The notes under the pieces were generated by a model, which did no database searches, had not been told where the DNA came from, and saw nothing but the letters and a program-made list of their open reading frames with translations. A stretch of 64,000 nucleotides of DNA from Whitmania pigra (Eukaryota > Annelida > Clitellata > Hirudinida > Haemopidae). A program made the position numbers and the translations under genes. The stretch is from positions 1,115,001-1,179,000 of the forward strand of contig JAJTWR010000005.1 of the NCBI GenBank assembly GCA_021613335.1, given 5' to 3'. This document shows positions 33,885 to 44,800 of the stretch, piece after piece (the first letter of the stretch is position 1; every line of letters starts with the position of its first letter).

Positions 33885-35092
33885 GTTTGCTTTGACTGAT
33901 GTCATGATATTTGATATAAGGTGCAAGTAAACTTTATTGAGCTCGACTTGTCTTAGGAATGAGGTCTCAGGTGTGCCATTGAGGTCCTATAGACGGTATC
34001 GCGGTGCTACTGCATATGTGAAGTCCGAAGCTTCGCCGAATTAAAACAAAAGATCATTATTGTGATTTATGTAATAATTTTTTAAATAACTATTTTGCAT
34101 GATCAAAAACTTTCGATTGCCATAAAGTAGTTATTCTTCACAACAAAATTGTAAGAAAAGCGAACTGCTGAAACAAAGATTAATCGAGTTGTCCTAACAC
34201 ATGCAGATTTTTCAGGGACGTAATTGGGGGGTTGGATGCAGGGGATGGCAACGGCGACCAAGAAAGACAGCTTCCACCAAATCATATTTACATGAGATTT
34301 GTCAGATGAAAGTGCAGTTCTGAGTCATAACTATTTATAACAAGAAGACATCAATTGTAAAAATATTTCTAAGGGAACGAAGATAAACAATCTAAAATAT
34401 TAAAAACTGATTTGTACGAAACGTTATTTACCAATTGTAAACAAATATAGACATCTTTTATTCAGAATGTTTATTTAAGATTTAAAATAAAACCATAAAA
34501 TCATATTCAGTCTACATATTTGAATGAGCTTTTATCTTAATTAATCAATCGTTCATGATCAAAAACTGCTAAAATAAAGAAATAATAATGAATATGTAGA
34601 AATTTATAATTTAATTATGTATACCACGAAAATTATAAATTACTAGAACTGCCTTAGTTTCAAAAAGTGAATGCATTAAAACAATTAATTACATGAAATA
34701 ATGTAAATGATTTAGAGCTCTAATGATTTGGTCATCCAGCTTAAAACTTTCAACAAAATCTTAAAGAAATGCTAGAACAAAATAAAACTTCGACAATTGC
34801 TATACTACTCTCGTAGTTTAGAAAATTATATAACCAAGGGGAACTTCACTGTAAAGAATAACCAAATTTCCAAAATTGCCTCATTTCCATCTTTTTGAAA
34901 GGATAAATCGATGAGAACTAAATAGCAATTGTCTGTAGGTGGCAAAGTGGCTCGTAGGTCATATTCATTAGACATGCGAACGTATGCATTAATAAGAGTC
35001 ATATTTCTTAGACATGCAAGCAAATGCATTTATAAAACATCAGAAACAGTACAGAAACAATTTTTTTAAATTGTAAGTGACAATTCGTCAAA

Positions 35093-36840
35093 ATGGTTTC
35101 ACTTTCCTTGTGCATGTTGATGAATATGGGTAAGTTGTAATGATTCACCCATTGTATTGCTTAGGCAATTCATAATTTCAAGTCAACAATAAAACTTTCC
35201 GTCATTAACAAATTATTAATTTAAAATGATTAAAATTAAGTTTATGACAATAAAATAAACACCGGGTTTTAAATGTTCGCAGGCATCTTATCTTTTGTTG
35301 AAACCTCTGAAGTCAACATAGCTCTTGGAAAATGGGTTTGGTGCAGTTCAAGCTCTTCTCCATTTAAAGAATTCTTAATTTTGGACGGAGATTCGGGTGG
35401 GAATAGTTACTTTTCATCGGCAAGTGGTGGTTTCCAATGGCTTATGGTCGAGCTTTTTTGGAGATATCGCGTCAATAATGTCGTTGTAACGAAGCAGGAT
35501 TCAAATTTTGGTAAGTAACATTTGTTGAAATCAACGATAAGACTATGTGTTTGAAAAGATCTCATAAATGTAGTCGCGATTTTAGATGACATACTTGTCG
35601 CAGTCGATGATGGGGCATTTACCAAATTAAAGAACATAGAATCACTAAAGACCATTTGTAAGAGAGAACCAGCAAATCTTAAACCTAACACAATGGCTTA
35701 CAATTGCGCACAAAGTATCGGTAACTTCGTGATAGTTGTCCAAAAAGGTAATGCTAAGCAACCTCTTGTTTTGTACGAAGTTGAAGCTTACGGAATCTGG
35801 GCAGAAAGTTTGGCTTTATTTTATAGTTTGTCTTAACAATTACATTTTATAAAACCGTTAATCATACATTGCTTAAAATTAATTCATCGCTAACTAATTT
35901 TCTAGATTATCCAGAAATGCCAAACGTGCTTCTAAACAAAGACATTCGTGCCAGTGCCGCTACAGCAAGTAATTTTCTTCAATATATAGTAGACGGCATA
36001 AGAATTCCACTTCTTTTCGATGAGATAGATGAAACAAAATATGGTAACAACTGGTTCAAAGTAGACATGGGGAAACCCTACTATATCGATTATGTTGCTT
36101 ACACAATAAGACCATCCTCATACGGTAAACATCAAATATTATCTTTCTACTACTATTGTAAACCATTTAAGATATTTAAATATGTTCTGACGTTTTTATT
36201 CTAAAATATTTCATTTTAATCTTGACTTGCTTGCAGCCAGCGCAAGATCTAGGAACTTCATGGTTGGATTCAGCAAATCTGATTTTACATCTCTGATTCG
36301 TGGTGATTATCCTCTCTGCGGTCAGTACCAAGGAGTAATTGCACCAGAGGGAGGCAGAGTCACGATGAAGTGCAATGCCAACCTGCCCGCCTACAGATAT
36401 TTCATCATTCAGCAACCCTACGGAACTGCCGATGGAGTTTTTGGTGCTTGTGAACTCGAAGCATACCCCGCATCCAACACTGTTGGTTAGGCTATTATTT
36501 ACTTTTGAAGAAAAACTCAAACAGTTGGCATTTTCACTTTTTTCTAAATAAAATTAATTTATTCGCACTTTATTAACTCTTTTCTCCAGGAAAAATGTGG
36601 ATGAACAAGGGAGCAATGTTGCTAACCAATTATGCTATTTTAACACTACACGGCTCACGACCAGCGGATTGCGTATTTCACTGCTTCAAGCTTGGATTTC
36701 ATGAATGCGATTCTTTCAACTTCAACCTAAAAATGAAGAAATGCCAACTGAACAAACACAGAAATGGCATTCTCTCTCAAAACCTTATTCCACATTCCGA
36801 TTGGTCATTCTATACTTCAGAGTACTTTTTCAGTGGCTGA
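35093..36840 (+). CDS. Gene C: secreted double F-type-lectin-like + PAN protein
   Basis: The exons are 35093-35129, 35283-35510, 35586-35825, 35906-36124, 36237-36485 and 36590-36840. That gives 407 residues, or 413 with the distal exon at 33830. Exon 5 is one codon longer than in A and B (APEGGRV versus VPGGRV). The exon-5 donor is GTTAGG rather than GTAAGG, a weaker site that may affect splicing to the PAN exon. Domain order is as in gene A, with the KQD in place of the F-type-lectin RXD. No stop or frameshift interrupts the model. Its 3' flank is split by the LTR element at 37036. Confidence 0.8.
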
Positions 36841-37035
36841 AAAATCCATTAACAAAGACATTCAAACTTTTCACAAAATTGGGGATGTTCATGTCATTAA
36901 CTAATGTCAATTTTAATTGTTGGAATTCAATTTTTAGAATGTCATCACTTTGTTAACATTGATGCAGCAAATCTATTCAAACCAATAATTTAAACTATGA
37001 ATTAAAGTAAAAAAAAATATAATGCTCAATATTCT

Positions 37036-37271
37036 TGTTGTGACGTCATTTCGGGTATAAAAAGAACAGACCTCGGGAGCGAGGGAGTTTTTAGAGTTTG
37101 GTTCGAGTCCTACAAGTTTACGGAGTGATACGGTTGTTATACGATAAGGATTGCGAGTTGGTTATATTACGTACTGGCCATTAGCAATATTTAGTTCTAG
37201 TTTCTGTTCCTGAATATTTGACCGCCAATAAAGTTTTCTGTTCAACTGGTTATTGTTTCAAAGACCCAACA
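37036..37271 (+). repeat. Left LTR
   Basis: 236 bp, TG...CA ends. It differs from the right LTR at an A/G in TTATACGAT(A/G)AGG-type context and at TTAGC(A/G)ATATT. Confidence 0.95.
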
Positions 37272-37395
37272 ACTGGCGCAGTCGACGAAAGAAAAGTTTC
37301 AAAGTCTGAAAGGTGATATTTTCAAGGAAACCAACAGAAAAGGTTTGTCAGAATTTGTTCAGTAGCAGTGTATTTGAATTTCAAAGCGGGTGAAA

Positions 37396-40152
37396 ATGGC
37401 GGATATCGCTAAATTTCTGGAACTATTTTCGAAACAAATGGAAACCCTGGTTCGTTCAATTGCTGAGAATTCTACGACCATCCCTAATTTCATGCCTTTC
37501 GAACCGAATAAAGAGCTGTGGGGTGACTACATGAGTCGGTTTCAAACCTTTACAGAAGCAAACTCTATTCCGACCTCAAAAATTACTCAAGTTTTCCTCA
37601 CAAACCAGTCAACTTCAATTTACAAACTCTTACAAACTGCGGCTTCACAAAAGACAATTCCATGCGAAGTCAATAAGTTAGACTTTTCGGAAATTCAAGC
37701 AGTAATGACGGAAAATTTCAACCCCAAAAGATTCATTGTGAGAGAAAGGTTTAGGTTTTGGACCGAGATAAAAAGGCAACCTGGCGAGACCATTCAAGAA
37801 CTCGCGGCGAAAATTCGAACAGCAGCTTCTACGTGCGACTTTCCTAGTATTGAGGACACACTCGACGAAGCCTTGAGAACGAGATTTGTATGTTCTGTTG
37901 ACAACGAGGCGGTTCTCAAGTCGTTTTTCAAAATTCCAGATGATGAATTAACTTTCAATCAGGCTGTTGAAATTGCTACGGAAGTGGAAGAATCTGCTAA
38001 GGTTGCCAAAGCCACAGTACACGGCACACCGGACGAACCGGTAATGAAAGTGTTCAAATCTGCCGACAACAAACAAGAAAAAGTGAATTTCAAACCAAGA
38101 CGCCAAGTACAGCAACTCTCTAAATTTCCATTCCCGAAAGGGACGTGTCCAAGATGTGGAAGAAAAGGACACCACGCCAATGATTGCAGGCATGTCAAAA
38201 CGGAATGCAACTTCTGTGGAATCATAGGACATTTAGAAAAAGCATGTTTAAAGAAAAAGTTCAAAAGAGAGAGAAAAGTGAATTCAATCCATGCAATTCC
38301 GAGCCACTCCCCTCTCGTACAAAAGTTACAAATTGGAAATTCAGAATTCAGAGTTTTCGAGTTGGACAGCGGAGCCAGGGATAACTTTTGCTCAATGGAA
38401 GTGTGGAACAAGTGGGGAAAACCCAAGCTAACACCTTCCAGTACGAAATATACTTCCGCAACTGGGGACTCAATCCCGAACTTAGGAGTCTGCGAAATGA
38501 TGGTTTCGACATCAGACCTTCAAGAAGTGCCTCTAGAATTCAATGTCACCAAGTTGCCAAAACTCAACATTCTTGGCAGGAAAGCCATAGTTGAATTGCA
38601 AATCGATATGTCGGACTTGCTACGCAATCATGTTTTCAAGGTTGATGAAGAAACGGATTCAAAAACCGTCGAAAAAGCATGTCTTAAAATTTGCCACGAT
38701 TTCAAAGAATGTTTCGAGCAAGATCTTGGTTGTTTGAAAGATTTCGAACTGGAGGTAAAATTCAAACAGGAAGCAACGCCAATTTTTGTGAAAGCAAGAA
38801 CAGTTCCATTTTCAATTCAGGAAGATCTAAATCAGGCTCTTGATGCAGGAATAAAGAAAGGGATTTGGATCCCAACACACTTCAATGATTACGGAACTCC
38901 GATAGTTCCGATTCGAAAGAGTCTGCGACCAGGCGAAAAGAAGGCTAAGTTTCGAATCTGCGGAGATTATTCGGTGACCGTAAATTCCCAGTTGGAACCT
39001 CACCGATACCCAATGCCACTGCCTGAGGATCTTATGAGAAAACTTGGAGGAAGTCGTTACTTCAGCAAGATTGATTTAGCAGATGCATTCAATCAAATCA
39101 AACTCGCTCCTAAGAGTCAACAAAAACTCGCGTTTACCACAAATAGAGGAGTTTTACTTCAAACGAGACTACCTTTTGGAATAATTTCAGCTCCAGGTTA
39201 CTTCCAAGAAATAATGGACAGATTGACGTGTGATCTACAAGGAGTCGCAGTCTATCTAGACGACATTCTTGTCGGTGGTTCCAACTCCAAAGAACATCTT
39301 CAAAACCTGAAAGCTTTACTACAAAGGTTACGAGACAAAGGATTGAGATGCAATAAAAACAAGTGCATTTTTGCAAAAGATTTGATGGAATATCTGGGAC
39401 TCGTTATTTCTAAAAGCGGGATAGAAAAGGGGAAACGTGCGGACGCTTTGACGAACATGCCAAGGCCAACAAATACATCAATATTACGCTCATTTTTGGG
39501 ATCAGTGCAGTTCTACCACAAATTCATCCCAAACCTTTCGACCATTGCTGAGCCGTTAACGAGTCTAACCAGAAAAGAAACACCCTGGATTTGGAGTTCG
39601 GAAGCAGAGAGAAACGGGAGACAAATACGAGGAAAATTAGACGCACTTTTACCTTCGGTGTCTCAAATAGCCAAACGTTCACAAAACAGACAGAACGATT
39701 TTACGTCCAACAAGAGAACGAACAACACCAAATTCGATGTCGGGAAGCCCTGTTACGTACAACGCATCGGTCCGGGTAAGGATCGCGTTCCTAGATGGAT
39801 CCCGGCAATTGTAGTTCAAGTCTTGGGACCTCGCCATGTTTTGATACAGGCCGTGCCAAAAGGACCTACTTGGAAGAGGCACGTGGAGCAATTGAGGCCC
39901 ATACACGGAGTAGAGGAAGACGATGACCCAGGCATGGTGCCGGGTCCCACTCCAACTGCAAGAAATGTTACACTTACAACAACAATACCCACAACAGTAC
40001 AACCGCCGAGAAGACCCAGAGGTCGACCAAGAGGACGAAGAAATTTCCAGCGACTGAACATACTGGATCAAGGACTTACCCTGCCTAGACGGTCAGAGAG
40101 ATTACGCCTCAAAGCTCTGGGAGACTCTTCGGCTGGCGCGGAGGTGTTGTGA
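37396..40152 (+). CDS. Gag-protease-RT-integrase-tail fusion of the LTR element
   Basis: This is one continuous frame of 918 residues from the ATG at 37396. The upstream in-frame GTG at 37390 is less likely as a start. Residues 1 to about 240 are a gag-like region. Two CCHC knuckles follow at 251-264 (CPRCGRKGHHANDC) and 271-284 (CNFCGIIGHLEKAC). The aspartic protease motif DSGA is near 324. The reverse transcriptase carries its catalytic YLDD at 620-623. After TPWIWSSEAE near 735 the frame jumps to sequence that ends as an integrase C-terminal domain (KFDVGKPCYVQ to HVEQLRP, about 778-833) and a basic, proline-rich tail. RNase H, the zinc-binding part and the DDE core of integrase are missing. 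The frame survives the deletion, giving an intact fusion rather than a broken pol. The stop lies just inside the right LTR. Confidence 0.9.
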   Translation: MADIAKFLELFSKQMETLVRSIAENSTTIPNFMPFEPNKELWGDYMSRFQTFTEANSIPTSKITQVFLTNQSTSIYKLLQTAASQKTIPCEVNKLDFSEIQAVMTENFNPKRFIVRERFRFWTEIKRQPGETIQELAAKIRTAASTCDFPSIEDTLDEALRTRFVCSVDNEAVLKSFFKIPDDELTFNQAVEIATEVEESAKVAKATVHGTPDEPVMKVFKSADNKQEKVNFKPRRQVQQLSKFPFPKGTCPRCGRKGHHANDCRHVKTECNFCGIIGHLEKACLKKKFKRERKVNSIHAIPSHSPLVQKLQIGNSEFRVFELDSGARDNFCSMEVWNKWGKPKLTPSSTKYTSATGDSIPNLGVCEMMVSTSDLQEVPLEFNVTKLPKLNILGRKAIVELQIDMSDLLRNHVFKVDEETDSKTVEKACLKICHDFKECFEQDLGCLKDFELEVKFKQEATPIFVKARTVPFSIQEDLNQALDAGIKKGIWIPTHFNDYGTPIVPIRKSLRPGEKKAKFRICGDYSVTVNSQLEPHRYPMPLPEDLMRKLGGSRYFSKIDLADAFNQIKLAPKSQQKLAFTTNRGVLLQTRLPFGIISAPGYFQEIMDRLTCDLQGVAVYLDDILVGGSNSKEHLQNLKALLQRLRDKGLRCNKNKCIFAKDLMEYLGLVISKSGIEKGKRADALTNMPRPTNTSILRSFLGSVQFYHKFIPNLSTIAEPLTSLTRKETPWIWSSEAERNGRQIRGKLDALLPSVSQIAKRSQNRQNDFTSNKRTNNTKFDVGKPCYVQRIGPGKDRVPRWIPAIVVQVLGPRHVLIQAVPKGPTWKRHVEQLRPIHGVEEDDDPGMVPGPTPTARNVTLTTTIPTTVQPPRRPRGRPRGRRNFQRLNILDQGLTLPRRSERLRLKALGDSSAGAEVL

Positions 40153-40380
40153 CGTCATTTCGGGTATAAAAAGAACAGACCTCGGGAGCGAGGGAGTTTT
40201 TAGAGTTTGGTTCGAGTCCTACAAGTTTACGGAGTGATACGGTTGTTATACGATAGGGATTGCGAGTTGGTTATATTACGTACTGGCCATTAGCGATATT
40301 TAGTTCTAGTTTCTGTTCCTGAATATTTGACCGCCAATAAAGTTTTCTGTTCAACTGGTTATTGTTTCAAAGACCCAACA
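40145..40380 (+). repeat. Right LTR
   Basis: 236 bp. It pairs with the left LTR, and the target duplication ATTCT follows at 40381. The stop codon of the internal frame overlaps its first bases. Confidence 0.95.
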
Positions 40381-40467
40381 ATTCTGTTGTGCCTCGCTTT
40401 TAGTTTCATGACCATCAAAGCTCGGACCACTGTTTGGTGAATGCCTTGAATATTTCAGATGCGTCTT

Positions 40468-41795
40468 TTTGTTGTTGTGGTTATTGCCGGTCGTTTTGGT
40501 TAAATCGGTAATTGTGGTTTAGTCATACCGAAGCATTTGTATTGCATAATATTATTTACATATAATAATATAAGATTTAATATATCGTAGTATGGATTCA
40601 TTTGAAGCCAGTTTGAGTGTTCTTATCGAAGATGAGAGGAATAAGGATGAAGATAGTCCGTGGCCGTATTTAAACAAAATGTTCAGATTTCAATCAAAGG
40701 AAAATCAAATAAATATGCCTCTTTTCCCAACCGAAAAAAAAAACTATATTCAGCATATGAAGGTTCTTCATCTAACTTGAAGAAGCACGTGGAACGCATG
40801 CATCCAACAGAAGTTAAGGAATATGGGATATCTGTTGCCTTCGTGAGAATATGGTAGCAAAAACGGTGTCTGCAACATCATGCAAACCGCTTATTAATGT
40901 ATTGTTGGATGCATTGACCGAAGATTCCAGAACTTAACGACATGGATGTCACAGCTGCTGCCATCTTCCATCCGAAGTTCAAAATATATTGGACAGACAG
41001 CAGCTCATTGATCAACAGTGGAATTCAGGTATTCATATTATGCAGCATAAAAGTGGCAATAGTACTTATAATAGTACTTTTTGGATCAAAGTTAATATCA
41101 TCGTACATATTCTAAATCAGATTAATCAATTTCAGCACAAAATCTGTTGGCTGCATCTTCTAATGCGGCAATGGTGGATGAGCTGAAAGCATCTCATTCA
41201 TCTGATGCTGACAATGTTGAAGACAGTTTCTTCAATTGCACAAGGTCAACTGAGACCGATCAGATGACATGAATAATTTTCATGTCATTACTGGAAGCGA
41301 TATCCTGAAGAAATTATTTATCCAGTTGAACACTACCCTGCCAGCTAGTGCAGTTGTTGAACGTTTATTCAGCTCTGCTGGTATGAACGGCCGAAGGATC
41401 ATAATGCATGACAAACTATTCGAGGACTTAGTTATGTTAAAAATTAACAAACATTTGTGATTGTAATAAATAATAAATACACCATAAGAATGCATTAGTT
41501 TAAACGTTATTACCTAAATTACTTAATGACTGTTAGTACTAGCAGTTAACACCAATAATTGTTTCAACAGAAACAATTCCTTTTAAATAATACGGAATGA
41601 TGTATGATTTTTAATAATGGCAGCATCAAAGTTACTAGTAATTTTTACTTAAAAGTAACTTTTAGATGCTGTAACTTTTTACTTTTACTTGAGTAAATTT
41701 TTGAGACAATACTCTTAATTATACTTAAGTAGTTTTTTGAGGTATTACTTTTACTTTTACCTAATTACCGAAATGAGGTAATTTTTACAACACTG
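40468..41795 (+). mobile_element. hAT copy, left end lost
   Basis: The right end GGTAATTTTTACAACACTG is intact at 41795. The left terminal repeat is missing: the element begins abruptly after the gene-C 3' flank phrase TTTCAGATGCG. Transposase fragments on the + strand include the BED start (MDSFEASLSVL...WPYLNKMFRF, from 40592) and the dimerisation end (LPASAVVERLFSSAGM to LVMLKINKHL, stop at 41460), with the core deleted and several frame breaks. It belongs to the same family as the copies at 7810, 55995 and 59598. Confidence 0.85.
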
Positions 41796-44700
41796 GATGC
41801 ATGTATGTCGTTTTTCAATGGCAAACCCTTGTAAAACTTTAAGAGGTGACCTATTTCATTTTGTCCCATAGCCAAGCGATTAAAAAAAACTGAATTTCTC
41901 TTTAGACTTTGATTAACGTTGATTATTTATTTGATTAAAGCCCGTTGCATAACTAGGATGATTTGGACTTGTTAATTAGTGTTAATTATAAAAAATTAAT
42001 AATATGTATTAGTGTAATAATAGGGATGAAATAATAATAAGTTAAATAAAGTTTAAATAAAAATCACTAAAGTAATTGACTCCGATTTTTGCAAATCTAT
42101 CTGTAGATGATGTCCACACTCGCTGGATTGCTAAGCAAGGAACTCGTATCAGATAGACTTGTATTGAGTCTGATTCCTCAGGACAGATTGGGTCGGGCAT
42201 ATAATCAGTGACAGGTTTATTAATATTGATCAACCAAAAAGCAGAGGTGTTTTACAGGCTTATTTCTAGATTTTATTCTGCTCTTGTTTTACACATTAAA
42301 ATGAAACAAATGTCGTAATTTGTGATTCGAATTTATTTGCATTAAGTCGCCTTATATTATTTTTTATAAATATTATTATTATAATTATAATATTATTACA
42401 AATATTTTGATACTAACAAAATGTTTTAACTCTTAAGAAGAGTTAATATAATTCCGAATTTATTTAATAAAACTTAAAATACTTAACGTTATTATTTTTT
42501 TTGACTGTCATCTTTAGTTACCGATTATTGGGCTGTTGTGAAGTTGCATATACGCGGTGAAACAATCTGTTTTGAGACCCCCTGATGGTCTGCCCACATC
42601 TGCTCTTGTGTTGTCTGCTCGTTCTGTGAGACGAATTAATTGCATTTTTTAATTATAGGAATTTAATTAATTAGTGAAATGTCTGAAACATAATAACGAT
42701 AGATCAAAAACAGTTGCCGAAGAACAAACCATTTATATTTATTTTATATTGCATTTTAATATTTTGTTTTACGTAATATCAACTATTATTTAATTGAATT
42801 CAACATAGCGATCAATCAAAATTACAAGGGTGATTGTGGGGCAAACATTTAGTATTATGAGAGTTTTAATAAATATTTGAAATTATATTTATTTGCATAA
42901 TAAATCGAATAATATTAATTTTTTAATTTTTTTTAATTTGACTAAATTAGATGCTCACCAATAAAGATATCCATAAATTGAAATTGAAAAACCCTATTTA
43001 AAAGTACATTGTTAATAGAAAGGGAAAAATCAAAAGATTTATTTCATTAATTATTTTTCTCTAGGGGAATGGAAAATAATAAAACTTGAGTTATTTAATT
43101 TAATAACATTAGAAATAATCCAAACATCTGATTCACCATTAGCAGTTTTATTACGATTATTATTATAATTTTCAAAAATTATCAAAGTTATGTCATTAGC
43201 ATGCAACAATAAAAATAGCCATTTTGTTCTTAATTTGGTCAATAATTAATAATAATTAAAAATATTTAATAACTTTAGGGGCAAATATAGAAATATTAAA
43301 TTATTAATAATAATTATTTTGGATGATGGTAATTATTTATTATTTACTCATTACTTATGTCGCATGAATATTATTGTTTGAACCTATTCCCATACAAACA
43401 TTTTTAAGCAAATGGAAACATTAGTTATAGAAGCCAGTTATTAGAAGTGATTTTTTGAAATTTTATTCTATATTATTATACTAATTCCATTTTATTTTTA
43501 TTAGTCTTTTGTTCACATTTGCATTTTTCATTTGAAATTTTATAAATCATAAAATTATTATTATTATTAATCATAGAACTTTCAGAGACACCTCTGCTTT
43601 GAACATGAAAAAAAAATTGAAAATACACATATTTAGGATTTGAACGGATAATTAAAAAAAAACAAGCAAAAAAGCGTTTTCTGAAAACTAGAATTGCAAT
43701 GAATTGTAATTTTGTCATTTGTTTTTGGTTTTAATAATTTTTTTAAAATAAGTGTTTAAATAATATAATATTTACAGAAGACATTACATAATATAATAGT
43801 AACTTTACATTAATAATAATAACTAAAACATTTAATTTAATTTTAGCTTAATAACATATATTTAAAAATTAGCAAATAAATCTTGGCATATTAATTTCTA
43901 TTTTTCACATGTCTTTAGGGAAGGTGTTTCTGAAAGTTATGCAATTACGTGATGAAATTAATATTTTTGATATACTAGTTAAACGAAATATATTGATCAA
44001 AATCTTTGCACAATTTCTTTATAATATTATGAATGAAATTTCTAATTAATAACCATCATTTTATGTTAATTATAGTATATGCCATTGTTAAATATGAGAT
44101 TAATTAAATGTATTAAATTATGTTTTTTAAAGTAAATAAATAATTAAATAAAAAAATTTAATTACAAAATAAGTTTGTCGTTGTTTCAGAACTGAACTAT
44201 TGATAAACACCATTGTTAGGAATTCTTGAAATATTTTAACAAAAGTGGAATCATAGTCTACAACGCATATCGGATACAATTTAAATCCTATCGAATTTGT
44301 GGAATCCTCTTCAAGTATGAGCAAAGATAGAAATTTCACCCATCAGAGTCTGCGATAGAAATTATGGTCCTCTAGGTACACAGCCAAGTCACCAGATGTA
44401 ATGTTGATTTACGAATTGGAAAAATAATTCCCCATATCCTCTTGGCGACCCTGGTGTTACTTACGGTAGAACATATATTATTTGATATAATATTTAAATA
44501 ATATATTTAATCCCAACGCGTCACGATAGCATATCCTGGAATTCATAAATTGCAAATAATTATGCTCTATTGCTCAAATATGTAGGTGAACCACATACCT
44601 TAACAGTTGATCAAGAATTGATTATCAATGAATAATTTATCGAGAAAGGTAACTAAATAATTATCGTGGCAGTTAATATTGTAATATTGATAATACCTTC

Positions 44701-44800
44701 GTAACTTGACCTAAAGAAACCCCATGGCTTTGTGAGTGAAGGAAAATATGAGTAATAGTAAATATAAAAGCAGCAAATGTTGGTGTAAACTTTTTCTAAA
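41796..44800. other. AT-rich intergenic DNA
   Basis: No gene was supported. A short SINE-tail module (ATTTGATTAAAGCCCGTTGC) lies at about 41926-41970. The AAACACCTCTGC-type motif recurs near 42245 (reverse), 43585 and 43922 (reverse), as in the first 7 kb. Confidence 0.5.

Larger units (their letters stand above)
33448..35092. repeat. Upstream unit, copy C, right part
   Basis: It continues the MITE body to about 33750, then the promoter and distal first exon, then intron sequence collinear with 22256-24224. Unlike unit B it lacks the hAT remnant in this intron and has GTTGGATGCAGGGGATGG instead, near 34232. Confidence 0.6.
37036..40380 (+). mobile_element. Ty3/gypsy-like LTR retrotransposon, internally deleted
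   Basis: Two 236-bp LTRs (37036-37271 and 40145-40380) begin TGTTGTGACG and end CCCAACA. By eye they differ at only two positions, so the insertion is young. A 5-bp target duplication ATTCT flanks it (37031-37035 and 40381-40385). The insertion splits the post-gene flank of gene C. The LTR has TATAAAAA near 37056 and AATAAA at 37227. A primer-binding-site-like TGGCGCAGTCGAC follows the left LTR after two bases. The single coding frame lacks RNase H and most of integrase, so the copy would need help to move. There is no env gene. Confidence 0.95.

Noticed and set aside
41777..41805. 8-bp target duplication for the 40468 hAT
   Set aside because: The right flank GATGCATG only loosely resembles the left flank CAGATGCG and the left terminal repeat is missing, so no duplication can be claimed.
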